DNA of 64,000 nucleotides from JBGAPH01 sp046349955. GTDB taxonomy: Bacteria; Planctomycetota; Planctomycetia; Pirellulales; JBGAPH01. The notes under the pieces are model-generated. The model saw only the letters and a list, made by a program, of their open reading frames with translations, was not told where the DNA came from and did not search any database. The DNA lies in NCBI GenBank assembly GCA_046349955.1, contig JAXMBI010000001.1:186001-250000 (forward strand), written 5' to 3'. The first letter of the stretch is position 1; each line of letters starts with the position of its first letter. The position numbers and the translations under genes are program-made. Positions 50,215 to 60,381 of this stretch are shown here, in pieces.

Positions 50215-51648
50215 ATGCAACGCCGCGAGTTCCTCACTTCGACCGCCGCCGCCACCTTCGGCGGCGGGCTCGCTTGGCGCGCCGCGAGCGCGCAGAGCAA
50301 AGCCGCGACCGCTACGTGCCCCACCTATGCCTCGCCTGCCGAGGCAATGCAGTCGCCGCGGGAGACGCTGGCCTATTTGCCGGCGATTTACGTCGGCACC
50401 CCGGTCAATCGGCCCGACTATTTGGCCGCGGTCGATGTCGATCCCGCTTCGCCGCGGTACGGCCAGGTGATCCATCGGCTCGAGATGCCGAACGTCGGCG
50501 ATGAGCTGCACCACTTTGGCTGGAACGCATGCAGCAGTTGCCATGGCGACCCAAGCAAGCAGCGGCGCTACCTCGTGCTGCCGGGGCTGCGTTCGAGCCG
50601 CATCCACATTGTCGACGTGGCCGATCCCCGCGCGCCCAAGTTGCACAAGGTGATCGAGCCGGCCGCCGTGAAGGCGGTGAATCTCTCCGCGCCGCACACC
50701 GTGCACTGCCTGCCGAGCGGCCAGATCATGCTCTCGATGCTCGGCGACGCGAAGGGGGACGGGCCAGGCGGCTTCCTCCTGCTCGACGAGACCTTCGAGA
50801 TCGCCGGACACTGGGAGAAAGACCCCGCCGGCATGCAGTTCAACTACGACTTCTGGTATCAGCCGCGGCAAAAAGTGATGGTTTCGAGCGAGTGGGCCGC
50901 CCCTAACACCATGAACCCAGGTTTCAAACTCGAAGACGTGCAGGCAGGCAAATACGGCCAGCGGCTCCACTTCTGGGACTGGGACGGCCGCACGATCAAG
51001 CAGTCGATCGATCTCGGTTCTGAAGGGCTGATTCCGCTCGAAGTCCGCTTTCAACACAATCCCGAGAGCACGCACGGCTTCGTTGGGGCCGCGCTCGCCA
51101 GCAGCATCTGGCACTGGCACGAGCAGGACGGCAAGTGGCAGGCCGACAAAGTGGTGCAGGTCGAACCGATCGAACACCAAGGGTGGCCCTTCCCGGTGCC
51201 GGGCTTGATCACCGACCTCGTCCTCTCGCTCGACGACCGCTGGCTCTATCTTTCGAACTGGCTGCACGGCGACCTCCGGCAGTACGACGTGAGCGACCCG
51301 GCGCGGCCGCGGCTGACGGGGCAGGTCTGGCTCGGAGGCGTGCTCGGCAAGGGAACGCCGTTCCGCGGCAACCTGCTCGGCGGCGGGCCGCAGATGCTGC
51401 AGCTCAGCCTCGACGGCCGGCGGCTCTATGTCACCAACTCGCTTTACAGCAGTTGGGACAATCAGTTCTACCCGGCCATGGCGAAGCAAGGCTCGTATCT
51501 CCTGCAGCTCGACTGCGACACGAAGACCGGCGGCCTGGCGGTGAACGATAAGTTCCTGGTCGACTTCGGGCAGGAGCCGCATGGCCCGGCGCGGACCCAC
51601 GAAATCCGCTTCCCCGGCGGCGACTGCACATCCGACATCTGGGTGTGA
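50215..51648 (+). CDS. selenium-binding protein 56 / methanethiol oxidase family, exported
   Basis: 477 aa. N-terminal MQRREFLTSTAAATFGGGLAW is a Tat-like signal (RREFL). SBP56 blocks: GDELHHFGWNACSSCHGD with the conserved CSSC, LVLPGLRSSRIHIVDV, SAPHTVHCLPSG, LDETFEIAGHWE, WAAPNTMNPGF, and SLDDRWLYLSNWLHGDLRQYD with metal-binding histidines. Bacterial members have methanethiol oxidase activity, producing formaldehyde, H2S and H2O2; function here is by family. It stands alone. Confidence 0.92.
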   Translation: MQRREFLTSTAAATFGGGLAWRAASAQSKAATATCPTYASPAEAMQSPRETLAYLPAIYVGTPVNRPDYLAAVDVDPASPRYGQVIHRLEMPNVGDELHHFGWNACSSCHGDPSKQRRYLVLPGLRSSRIHIVDVADPRAPKLHKVIEPAAVKAVNLSAPHTVHCLPSGQIMLSMLGDAKGDGPGGFLLLDETFEIAGHWEKDPAGMQFNYDFWYQPRQKVMVSSEWAAPNTMNPGFKLEDVQAGKYGQRLHFWDWDGRTIKQSIDLGSEGLIPLEVRFQHNPESTHGFVGAALASSIWHWHEQDGKWQADKVVQVEPIEHQGWPFPVPGLITDLVLSLDDRWLYLSNWLHGDLRQYDVSDPARPRLTGQVWLGGVLGKGTPFRGNLLGGGPQMLQLSLDGRRLYVTNSLYSSWDNQFYPAMAKQGSYLLQLDCDTKTGGLAVNDKFLVDFGQEPHGPARTHEIRFPGGDCTSDIWV

Positions 51649-51665
51649 CGACGAAACGAGATTGA

Positions 51666-51810
51666 AACCACAAAGTCACGAAGACACAAAGAATACAGAT
51701 TGCTTCTCGCAAGGCGCGACGCACGCAAAGCGATGGCTAGCTGGCCTCTCTTGGCGAGCGTTGCGCCTTTGCGAGAAATGAATTCTTGGTGTCTTCGTGC
51801 CTTTGTGGTT
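51666..51810. repeat. nested ACAAAG / TCTCGCAAAG inverted repeats
   Basis: Outer arms start AACCACAAAGTCACGAAGAC at 51666 and end GTCTTCGTGCCTTTGTGGTT at 51810; inner arms TTCTCGCAAGGCGC at 51704-51717 and GCGCCTTTGCGAGAA at 51763-51777. The outer pair resembles 42562-42631 and the inner pair 48130-48206, so the two repeat families are nested. Confidence 0.8.
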
Positions 51811-51827
51811 CGAAAACTCTGCGCCGA

Positions 51828-52703
51828 CTATGCCCGAATCGCCGTCGCAGGTTGATCAGTGAGCAGCACCTGGTTCACCGAGTTTTCGATCGTGCGGCAG
51901 TAGCGGTCGAGGTCGAGGTCGTCGGGGCCGGTGCCGAAGGGGTCTTCGAGCTCTTCGGCCAACAGCTCCACGCCGAAGATGTAGTAGAACATCAGCGCCG
52001 ACACCGGAATGCTCCAGAAGCCGATGTCCCAGGCGACGAACCAGGGGGCCGCCACCGCGTAGATGGCGATGCCGTGGCGCAAGAGCGCCACGTACGACTT
52101 GGCGAGCGGCGTGGTGTGAATTCGCTCGCACGCGCCGCACACGTCCATGAGACCGCGGATGTGGACGTCGAACACCGGCGTGAGCGCCGCCTCGATGCGG
52201 CCGCTCACTCGCCACTCGTCGGCCAGGGCTTGCACCTGCCCCGCCAGATAGAGGGGCACATGGATCGGCTTGGCCGCTTCCTGGCCGAAGCCGGGCACGT
52301 CGGCGAGCTTCGTCGGTCCGCGCAGGTGCAACCGCAGGGCGTTCGCGAAGCCTCCCAAGAGCCGCGCGAGTTGGCGGCGTTCCTCCGGCGAAGCCACGCT
52401 CATGGCCTTAAGGCTCAGGTTCCGCGAGTCGTTTACGAGCTGCCCCCAAAGCTTGCGCCCTTCCCACCAGCGGTCGTAGGCCGTGTTGTTCCGGAAGACG
52501 AGCAACAAACCAAGGATCAGGCCGTTGAGCAGCGTCATCTCGGCCGCCATGTCCACCAACTCGATTTCAAAGCGGTAGAGGAGCCAGGCGACGATGGTCG
52601 TATAGAGCGTCATCCCGAGCACCCACTCGGCGACGATCGCCCCCATTGGCAGCGGCTTGAGCAGCCTGTCGAACACGCGGGAACCCTCGGGGAAACGGAG
52701 CAA
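51828..52703 (-). CDS. bestrophin-family (UPF0187) ion channel; start uncertain
   Basis: From TTG 52703, 291 aa. Two N-terminal hydrophobic segments (MGAIVAEWVLGMTLYTTIVAW, EMTLLNGLILGLLLVF) followed by the bestrophin block FRNNTAYDRWWEGRKLWGQL and VNDSRNL; later segments YVALLRHGIAIYAVAAPWFV and FWSIPVSALMFYYI. The family forms pentameric chloride channels in the membrane. The same frame stays protein-like upstream (VLPFVRVERERAAPYVWN) back to 52797 but without a start codon; a GTG at 52801 lies one base out of frame across a run of five G's (52788-52792). Confidence 0.82.
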   Translation of the reverse strand: MLRFPEGSRVFDRLLKPLPMGAIVAEWVLGMTLYTTIVAWLLYRFEIELVDMAAEMTLLNGLILGLLLVFRNNTAYDRWWEGRKLWGQLVNDSRNLSLKAMSVASPEERRQLARLLGGFANALRLHLRGPTKLADVPGFGQEAAKPIHVPLYLAGQVQALADEWRVSGRIEAALTPVFDVHIRGLMDVCGACERIHTTPLAKSYVALLRHGIAIYAVAAPWFVAWDIGFWSIPVSALMFYYIFGVELLAEELEDPFGTGPDDLDLDRYCRTIENSVNQVLLTDQPATAIRA

Positions 52704-52800
52704 CGCCAGGCCAGAGGGCGCGGCGTTCCAAACATAGGGCGCGGCCCGTTCCCGCTCAACCCGAACGAACGGCAGAACCCGGCCCGAGGGGGCAGTGGCA

Positions 52801-53418
52801 CTACGCCAGGCTGGGCGGCGCCTCGCTCACGACGTCGGCCAGAATCAGCCGCAGCGCGGCCGCCACGGTCGCCGCCGGCAGCGACGGCAGATCGCGCGTC
52901 TGACCGATCACCTGGCTGGGATCAAGCGGCAGATGGAGGAAGGCTGACTGCGTACGCAGGCCGCGGAGCTCGGCCAGGTGGTGCGTCCAATAAAGCGTGG
53001 CGTTGCAGAGATACGTCCCGGCATGGTGCGACACGGCGGCTGGAATGCCGGCCGACCGCAATTGGCCGGCCCACCGGGCAAGCGGCGCCTGGCTGCGATA
53101 CGCAGCCGGTCCTGCCAGCGAGAGCGGGGCGAACTCGTCGGGGTGCTGGCCGATTCGCCCTCCCACGTTCACGCCGAACGCCTCGAGCTTGATCAGGCCC
53201 GTCCCCGGCGCTTGGCCGAGGTGGAGAGCCAGATCGTAGTCGCCGTCGAGATCCGCGGCCAAGCGTTCTTGCACCGCCTGAAAGTCGACGGGGTAGCGGC
53301 GCGTGACGATCCGCGGTTCGGCGGGCCGCTCGCGCACGAGCTCCATGAGCGCGAGCCAACTGGCGTTGCTCGTCCACACGTCGTAGGGCTCGAAGGCGGT
53401 GATCAGCACGGATTTCAT
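52801..53418 (-). CDS. pcp: pyroglutamyl-peptidase I-like (peptidase family C15)
   Basis: 205 aa. Removes N-terminal pyroglutamate from peptides. MKSVLITAFEPY at the start, catalytic E79 in LIKLEAFGVN, C138 in GTYLCNATLYW, and H162 in FLHLPLDP, the full triad. The GQ.PG.. block (LGQAPGTG) is conserved. A much longer in-frame ORF reading from 54324 would run through the neighbouring holB gene in antisense and is rejected. Confidence 0.87.
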   Translation of the reverse strand: MKSVLITAFEPYDVWTSNASWLALMELVRERPAEPRIVTRRYPVDFQAVQERLAADLDGDYDLALHLGQAPGTGLIKLEAFGVNVGGRIGQHPDEFAPLSLAGPAAYRSQAPLARWAGQLRSAGIPAAVSHHAGTYLCNATLYWTHHLAELRGLRTQSAFLHLPLDPSQVIGQTRDLPSLPAATVAAALRLILADVVSEAPPSLA

Positions 53419-53625
53419 CGATCGCCTGCTTAGCGAGCGGCGCGGGAAGTGAAAACTCGTTGACACTCTACCTTCGCAGCGGAGCACGGCCCAGAGGGTT
53501 TGGCGCGCGGTTCGTTGAGGCGAATGTTCCGATTGCGACGTCGCGCGCGCGACCCGCGAATCTCGGGGGACCTTGTGGCCGATGGAACTTAGGCAACTTC
53601 CCCCAACGACCATCAACACCACGCC

Positions 53626-53892
53626 ATGCCCCTCCAACAAGCCGACACCCTGCGTGATTGGGTTGCGAAGACCCTGGGTACGAAAGTGGCCGACGCCGAC
53701 CGCAGCGACCCGATCGTGGAGACGATCCTGGTCCGCGACGGCCGCTATGTGGGCCGCGCCTTTCGCCAAGGGGGCTGGAAAGTGGTCTGGCCGGCGGGGG
53801 AAGATCTCGTGCAGTTGTTCGACCCCGAGGGAAGCTGGCTCGGCAACATCGACATCGCCCCCGGCGCCGAGCAGGACGGCAAGGTTGCTTAG
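53626..53892 (+). CDS. small hypothetical protein of 88 aa
   Basis: LRDWVAKTLGTKV, DPIVETILVRDGRYVGRAFR and WKVVWPAGEDLVQLFDPEG suggest a compact mixed alpha/beta protein. No signal or membrane segment and no family recognised. Ends 100 bases before the delta' gene. Confidence 0.6.
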   Translation: MPLQQADTLRDWVAKTLGTKVADADRSDPIVETILVRDGRYVGRAFRQGGWKVVWPAGEDLVQLFDPEGSWLGNIDIAPGAEQDGKVA

Positions 53893-53911
53893 GCAGTTGG
53901 CGAGCGGCCGG

Positions 53912-53939
53912 TTGCCCCCCGTCATTGACGGGGGGCTAA
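53912..53939. repeat. TTAGCCCCCG short palindromic repeat, copy 3
   Basis: Hairpin TTGCCCCCCGTCA / TGACGGGGGGCTAA around T. Same signature as the copies at 17578 and 17639. Preceded by GGCGAGCGGCCGG, i.e. the start of the other dispersed repeat seen at 22269 and 36521. Confidence 0.75.
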
Positions 53940-53994
53940 GGGAATGCGGCGCCGCGCGATAGAATGCCGGACCAGCCTCTCGCGAGTCTCCGGC

Positions 53995-55071
53995 ATGCCT
54001 TGGCAAGGAATCTGCGGTCACGACGACGTTCTCGAGTTGCTGCTGCGCGCCGAACGGCGCGGGCGGCTGGCCAGCGCCTATCTGTGGGTCGGGCCACCGG
54101 GCATCGGCAAGCGGGCGCTCGCGCTGAAATGGGCCCAGGCGTTGCTTTGCGGGCAGCGCGGGGCCGATGGCGCCGGTTGCGGAAAGTGTGCAAGCTGTCA
54201 CCAGGTCGACGCCGGCACGCACCCCGACGTCGACCTGGTGGCCAAGCCGGCGGACCGCAGCACGATTCCGGTCGAGCTGCTGATCGGCGATCCCGAGCAC
54301 CGCATGCGCGAGGGGTTGTGCCACCGCGTGGCGCTCAAGCCGTTTCTCGGCGGCCGAAAGATCGCGATCATCGACGACGCCGACTTCCTCAACGAGGAAG
54401 GGGCCAATTGTCTGCTCAAAACGCTCGAGGAGCCGCCGCCAGGATCGATTCTGATCCTGCTGGGCGCGGCCGCCGATCGCCAGTTGCCGACGATCCGTTC
54501 GCGCTGCCAGATCTTGCGGTTTCGCCCCTTGCCGGCCGAGAACGTCGCCCAGCTTCTGCTCGACCGCGGCGACGTGGCCGACCCAGCCGAAGCGCAGCGG
54601 CTAGCCGGCCAGAGCGGCGGCAGCCTGGAGCAGGCGCTGCTGCTGGCCGATCCTGAACTGTGGGCGTTTCGCCGCCAGCTTTACGACCGGCTCACCGACC
54701 GGCGACTCGCGTCCGTTGATTTGGCGCGAGAAACCGCTGCGTTCATCGAGGCGGCCGGCAAGGAAGCCTCGCAGCGGCGAGCGCGGTTTCGCCAGGTCAT
54801 TGGCTTCGCCATCGACCTTTATCGGCAAGCGTTGCGTCGGCAGGCAGGCGGGCCGCCGAACGGCGACGCGGAACTCGAGCGGGCGGCGAGCGCCCTTCTG
54901 CAGCAGACCGAGCTCGCCGGTGAGCGGCTGCTGGATTGTCTCGAGCGGTGCCTGGCGGGGCTGGCGGCGATCGACCGCAACGCCAACCAGAGCACGCTGG
55001 TTGACGCCTGGATCGACTCTGTTGCGCAAGGGGCGGCCGGCAAGCCGGTTGCCGTGGGGCTGGGGGGCTGA
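53995..55071 (+). CDS. holB: DNA polymerase III subunit delta' (clamp loader)
   Basis: 358 aa. MPWQGICGHDDVLELLLRA at the start, Walker-type LWVGPPGIGKRALALKWA, zinc module CGKCASCHQVDAGTHPD, LIDDADFLNEEGANCLLKTLEEPP and the SRC sensor motif in TIRSRCQI. It loads the sliding clamp with tau/gamma and delta. Length and zinc module agree with HolB rather than the longer DnaX. Confidence 0.9.
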   Translation: MPWQGICGHDDVLELLLRAERRGRLASAYLWVGPPGIGKRALALKWAQALLCGQRGADGAGCGKCASCHQVDAGTHPDVDLVAKPADRSTIPVELLIGDPEHRMREGLCHRVALKPFLGGRKIAIIDDADFLNEEGANCLLKTLEEPPPGSILILLGAAADRQLPTIRSRCQILRFRPLPAENVAQLLLDRGDVADPAEAQRLAGQSGGSLEQALLLADPELWAFRRQLYDRLTDRRLASVDLARETAAFIEAAGKEASQRRARFRQVIGFAIDLYRQALRRQAGGPPNGDAELERAASALLQQTELAGERLLDCLERCLAGLAAIDRNANQSTLVDAWIDSVAQGAAGKPVAVGLGG

Positions 55072-55086
55072 ACGGCGCGACGCGGG

Positions 55087-55518
55087 CTACTTGCGCGGCG
55101 ACCCATGCAGGGTAAGTACGAGCTTGCGAGCCCCTCCTTGGCGGCGGTGCTCGCAAAGGTAGAGCCCCTGCCAAGTTCCCAACTGCAAGCGGCCCTGCGC
55201 AACCGGCACGGTGAGCGAGCAGCCGAGCAGACAGCTCTTCACGTGGGCCGGCATGTCGTCGGGGCCTTCGCAGGTGTGGCGGTAGGGGGCCGTCTCGGGG
55301 GCGAGCCGAGTGAAGGCGTCGTCGAGATCGGCCGGCACGTCGGGATCGGCGTTTTCGTTGATCGTCAGCGACGCCGAGGTGTGCAGCAGGAAGACGTGGA
55401 GCAGGCCGATCTCGAGTTCCCGCAGCTCCGGCAAGGCAGCGACCACCTCGCGCGTGATCAAATGAAAACCGGCCGGTCGCGGCGAAAGTTCGAGGTTGCG
55501 CTGGGTCCAGCTAGACAT
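55087..55518 (-). CDS. YjbQ/UPF0047 family protein
   Basis: 143 aa. LHVFLLHTSASLTINENADP and VPVAQGRLQLGTWQGLYLCEHR are the family signatures with the conserved His and Glu/Asp cluster. E. coli YjbQ has weak thiamine-phosphate synthase activity; the true role is unsettled. It converges on holB (15 bases). Confidence 0.92.
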   Translation of the reverse strand: MSSWTQRNLELSPRPAGFHLITREVVAALPELRELEIGLLHVFLLHTSASLTINENADPDVPADLDDAFTRLAPETAPYRHTCEGPDDMPAHVKSCLLGCSLTVPVAQGRLQLGTWQGLYLCEHRRQGGARKLVLTLHGSPRK

Positions 55519-55960
55519 GGGTGCTCGGCCGTAAGTGTTGTGCAGAGAATTAGTTAGTCGAGTCGCTTGGGCCGCGGGAGGCCTGCGTGATCAGCTCGCT
55601 CACCTGACGAGACTGCCAGACTTTCGTGCGCGCCAGATGATTGACTCTTGCCAGCGAGTGATAATAATATGCGGACCGCGGTTGCGGTCGTCACCCCTCC
55701 TGACTCGAAGCCAACGCCACACCCCCCCGAAACGAGTCATGTGACGCTAAGGAGCACGCGGCAAAAGTTCGCGTGAGCGATTGATCGCCCGGCCTCCTGA
55801 TGGGGGCAAGGTAGAACGAGATTGCGTTGGCTAGCAGCCGCCCCGTTGGGTGGGTGGCCGCTGCAAATTCCGAACAGGTTCGCCGGTTGCCTCGTATTGC
55901 TGCGAGTTTCCGGCGTTGTTGGTTTGTTTGTTGGTTTTGATGCGAGAGGAACGAACTGCC
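55519..55960. other. 440-base region with a strong promoter and long leader
   Basis: No supportable gene. The promoter at 55641-55670 points towards the 74-aa gene and would leave a 280-base untranslated leader, or an RNA gene; no known RNA family was recognised in it. Confidence 0.45.
55641..55670 (+). promoter_or_regulatory. strong candidate promoter
   Basis: TTGACT (55641-55646) and TAATAT (55665-55670), 18-base spacer, close to consensus in both boxes. Confidence 0.55.
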
Positions 55961-56185
55961 ATGCGGCAAGTCCGCAACGTCTTCGAGGCGATTCAAAAGT
56001 ACGGTCACGACGAGGATTTCAACCCCTCGTGGAACAATGAGTTCGATGCCACGCAGGCCCCTGCAGGCTCGAAAGAGAAGCTCGACATCCTGGCCGAGCG
56101 GATTCTCCGTGGTCACCCCTTGTGGCACCCGGAAGATCGGCCCGACTACACCGGACTGACGGGCGCGGTGCGTCCGCGCGAATAG
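55961..56185 (+). CDS. small hypothetical protein of 74 aa
   Basis: MRQVRNVFEAIQKYGHDEDF, then NNEFDATQAPAGSKEKLDI, LAERILRGHPLWHPEDRPDY. Preceded by GAGAGGAACG. Charged, soluble, no family recognised. A terminator-like hairpin follows at 56274. Its own promoter with a long leader suggests regulation at RNA level. Confidence 0.6.
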   Translation: MRQVRNVFEAIQKYGHDEDFNPSWNNEFDATQAPAGSKEKLDILAERILRGHPLWHPEDRPDYTGLTGAVRPRE

Positions 56186-56273
56186 CTCGAAGGGAATCGT
56201 CAGCAACGCTCGATTCGGTCGACCGCCGGCGCCGTAAGGCGCTGCGCGGGTCGGAAGATGGGCTGCGAATAAA

Positions 56274-56314
56274 GAGCCGGCAGACCGCCCGCGGTCTGCC
56301 GGCTCTATGTTTTT
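56274..56314. terminator. hairpin terminator between convergent genes
   Basis: 15-base perfect stem (56274-56288 with 56291-56305, arms starting GAGCCGGCAGACCGC) followed on the plus strand by TATGTTTTT. On the minus strand the stem is followed by CTTTATT-like A/T, so it may serve the csrA transcript as well. Confidence 0.75.
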
Positions 56315-56366
56315 GCGCGGGCAGGAATTGCCGGGGAACGCGTGTGGCCACCGTTGTTGGCCATCA

Positions 56367-56452
56367 CCCTCACCCCGGCCCTCTCCCACAGGGAGAGGGA
56401 GAATTTGAAAGCCCTCTCCCTGTGGGCCCTGTGGGAGAGGGTTGGGTGAGGG
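56367..56452. repeat. CCCTC/GAGAGGG dispersed repeat, complete copy
   Basis: Begins CCCTCACCCCGGCCCTCTCC and ends GTTGGGTGAGGG, like the copy at 29851. Contains an internal small duplication of TGTGGGCCC. Confidence 0.85.
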
Positions 56453-56482
56453 ACGCCCGATCGGCTTACCACGCACCGATCT

Positions 56483-56686
56483 TCACGCCACCTGCGCGAT
56501 TGCGCAACCTTCCCGCGTGGCTGGCGGTCGCGGACCCAACTCGCTGCGGACGATCGTCACGCTCTGCGGCGCTTCGATTCCCAGCCGCACGCGGCCACCA
56601 CCCAGGTCGATGACCTTGATCACGATCTCCCCGGCCGCCCCGCCCAACTGCACGCTCTCGCCCGACTTTCGTGACAGCACCAGCAT
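56483..56686 (-). CDS. csrA: carbon storage regulator CsrA
   Basis: 67 aa. RNA-binding dimer that represses translation by covering GGA motifs near ribosome sites. MLVLSRKSGESVQLG at the start, EIVIKVIDLGGGRVRLGIEAP in the middle with the conserved R in GRVRLG. The ATG at 56686 has GGAGGAGGAA about 8 bases upstream, which itself contains GGA motifs, so autoregulation is plausible. A longer frame upstream is not used. Confidence 0.93.
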   Translation of the reverse strand: MLVLSRKSGESVQLGGAAGEIVIKVIDLGGGRVRLGIEAPQSVTIVRSELGPRPPATREGCAIAQVA

Positions 56687-56720
56687 GGCTTCGTTCCTCC
56701 TCCGTGAAGTGATGTGTAGT

Positions 56721-56749
56721 TTTGTACACCTCGCGCAGGAGAGCGTCAA
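56721..56749 (-). promoter_or_regulatory. candidate csrA promoter
   Basis: On the minus strand TTGACG (56749-56744) and TACAAA (56726-56721), 17-base spacer, leader of about 28 bases that includes the GGAGGAGG ribosome site. Confidence 0.6.
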
Positions 56750-56963
56750 GCGCGCGACGAAGAGAAGTTGGAAGGGGTGATCACGAACGGGGTTGCGCGG
56801 AGACGTGCCCCAAGCACGCTCGCTGGGGATTCACGTTCGCCCTCTGCTTGAAGCAGCAAAGCCTTGCGTCGCAGTGCGTTGCGTAAACGCCCTCGCTGCT
56901 GCGCTCGGGTCAATCTGGCACTTCTCCGCGCCCTTCCCGCCTGCACGGTTCGTTTACCCGCAG

Positions 56964-58796
56964 CTACCGCTTGAACCCGTATTCCTCGATCTTGCGGTAG
57001 AGGGTTGCCCGGCCAATACCTAGTAGTTTGGCCGCCTCGGGCACGTTCCCCCCGCTGCGCCGCAGCGCCTCGCCGATCAGCCGCTTCTCCCAGTGGTCGA
57101 GCCGCAGCGTGTCGAAATCCCCCCGCGTGCTGCCGCGCAGATCCAGGTCGTCGGCGCCGATCTGCGGTTCGTCGGCCAGCACCACGGCGCTGTCGATCAC
57201 GTTGCGAAGCTGCCGCACGTTGCCCGGCCACTGATACTCGAGCAGCTTCGCCCGCGCGGCTTCAGACAAGGCCAAGTTCGGCCGCCCGTGCTGCCGGCGG
57301 AAGTGATCGAGGAAGAAGTCGATCAACAGGCCGATGTCTTGCCCGCGCTCGCGCAAGGGGGGCACCTTGAGCTCGAACACGCTCAGCCGATAGTACAGGT
57401 CCTCGCGGAACTTCTTTTCCTGCACGTAGCGCTGCAAGTCTTGGTTCGTGGCCGCGATCACCCGCACGTCGACGCTGATTTCCTGCGTGCCGCCTACCGC
57501 GTGGAAGGGGTAGCCGTCGAGAATGCGGAGCAGCTTGGCCTGCCCCTCGAGCGTCATCTCGCCGATCTCGTCGAGAAACAGCGTGCCCAGGTCGGCCTGC
57601 TGAAAGAAACCGGCGTGGTCGCGGTCGGCGCCCGTAAAGGCCCCGGCCTTGTGGCCGAAGAGCTGGCTCTCCATCAGGTCGACCGGGATCGCCGCACAGT
57701 TGACCGACAGCATCGGCCGGTCAGCCCGCGGGCTCGCGCGGTGCAATGCCCGCGCGACGAGCTCCTTGCCCGAGCCGCTCTCGCCGCGGATGAGCACGCA
57801 GCCGGTGGCCCGCGCCAGGCGGCCGATCTTGCTCTTCAGCTCCTGCATCGGCGGGCTTTCGCCCACCAGCCCCTCGTAGCCAGGCGTACGGGCCACGAGC
57901 CGCTGAAAGTCGGTCTGCAGGCTCGACTGCCGCCGCGCCCGCACGAGCGCCACGACCACCACGTTGGCGAGCGAAATCGTGAACTGGAAGTCCGACTGCC
58001 GGAACCGCCCCTTCTCGAGGTAGACGTGGATCGCCCCGAGCACGTCCTGCCCGTGCACGAGCGGCACGCACAGGCCGTCGGCATAGTGACGCAGCGCCTT
58101 CTCGCGCTCGTCGGACTGCTGGTTGGCCACCCACACGGCGTGCCCCTGTTTGCAGACGAGCTTGGTGAGGGCGTCGCTCAGCGACACGCGCCCCGCCGAT
58201 TCCTCGGGGATCACGCGCCGCGGCTTGAGGCGGCCATCTTCGCTGGCCCACAGAAAACCCACCACGGCCGCCTTCGTCCGCTGGTGCAGCAGATCGAGCG
58301 CGATGCGGCTGACTTCGTCGGGGTCGTCGCAGGCCAGCAGCTTCACACTCAACTCGTAGAGCGCCACCAGGTCCTCGGCCTCTCGGGCGCCACGGAGCCC
58401 CTCAATGGTGAAGCTGCCGGTCTCCGCCGGGTTGACCGGCTGATCCATGATGATGGTTTGGGTCAGGCTGCCGTCGGCCCCGGTGCCAACCGTGGGGGGC
58501 TGGTCGGCCCGCTGGAAGGCGAATTCGGTGGAGCCGACGCGAAAGCGGTGGCCGTCGTCGAGGGTGGCCTCGTCGATCTTCTGGCCGTTGACGTAGGTGC
58601 CGTTGCGGCTGTCGGCGTCGCGAATCCGCCACCCCTCCCCCTCCTGGGCCAAGACGGCGTGGACCCGCGAGCAGAGCGGGTCGTTGAGCACGATGGCGCA
58701 ATCCGATCCGCGACCGATGCGGCATTCGTCGGTCGGATCGAGGAGAAACGTCGTGCCCGCCCGATTGCCGGCGGTCACGGTCAAATACGCATACAC
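56964..58796 (-). CDS. sigma-54-dependent activator with FHA and GAF domains
   Basis: 610 aa. FHA domain (about 15-95) with IGRGSDCAIVLNDPLCSR and RNGTYVNGQ, recognising phosphothreonine; GAF domain (about 150-285); AAA+ sigma-54 activator domain (about 310-545) with Walker A GESGSGKE, the sigma-54 contact loop GAFTGA (near 385) and GTLFLDEIGEM; Fis-type HTH at the end (EAAKLLGIGRATLYRKIEEY). It activates sigma-54 promoters upon a phosphopeptide or small-molecule signal. No receiver domain, so it is not a two-component partner. It follows the second activator on the same strand. Confidence 0.93.
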   Translation of the reverse strand: MYAYLTVTAGNRAGTTFLLDPTDECRIGRGSDCAIVLNDPLCSRVHAVLAQEGEGWRIRDADSRNGTYVNGQKIDEATLDDGHRFRVGSTEFAFQRADQPPTVGTGADGSLTQTIIMDQPVNPAETGSFTIEGLRGAREAEDLVALYELSVKLLACDDPDEVSRIALDLLHQRTKAAVVGFLWASEDGRLKPRRVIPEESAGRVSLSDALTKLVCKQGHAVWVANQQSDEREKALRHYADGLCVPLVHGQDVLGAIHVYLEKGRFRQSDFQFTISLANVVVVALVRARRQSSLQTDFQRLVARTPGYEGLVGESPPMQELKSKIGRLARATGCVLIRGESGSGKELVARALHRASPRADRPMLSVNCAAIPVDLMESQLFGHKAGAFTGADRDHAGFFQQADLGTLFLDEIGEMTLEGQAKLLRILDGYPFHAVGGTQEISVDVRVIAATNQDLQRYVQEKKFREDLYYRLSVFELKVPPLRERGQDIGLLIDFFLDHFRRQHGRPNLALSEAARAKLLEYQWPGNVRQLRNVIDSAVVLADEPQIGADDLDLRGSTRGDFDTLRLDHWEKRLIGEALRRSGGNVPEAAKLLGIGRATLYRKIEEYGFKR

Positions 58797-58920
58797 GCGC
58801 GGTTCCAGCCTGCTAGATGGGCCGCTTAGGGCAACATCCCTTCACTCCACCCCTATCATACCCAAGGTTTGGGGTGGCGGGCAGCGGGGCCGCGGCGGTC
58901 GCCGCACAGAAGATTGCGCC

Positions 58921-60306
<1,386 letters not shown>

Positions 60307-60381
60307 GGGCGGCGGCTCGTGCGGAGGATTTTCGGCGGAGGCGCGCGAGTGTCGCGGCCGGGAACATTTGTCGAAAATCAT

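Noticed and set aside
53419..54324. Long N-terminal extension of pcp on the minus strand
   Set aside because: Runs antisense through the holB gene and its N-terminal part shows no domain; normal pcp start is at 53418.
57093..58829. 578-codon plus-strand frame over the FHA activator
   Set aside because: Antisense shadow of a gene with unmistakable FHA and AAA+ motifs.
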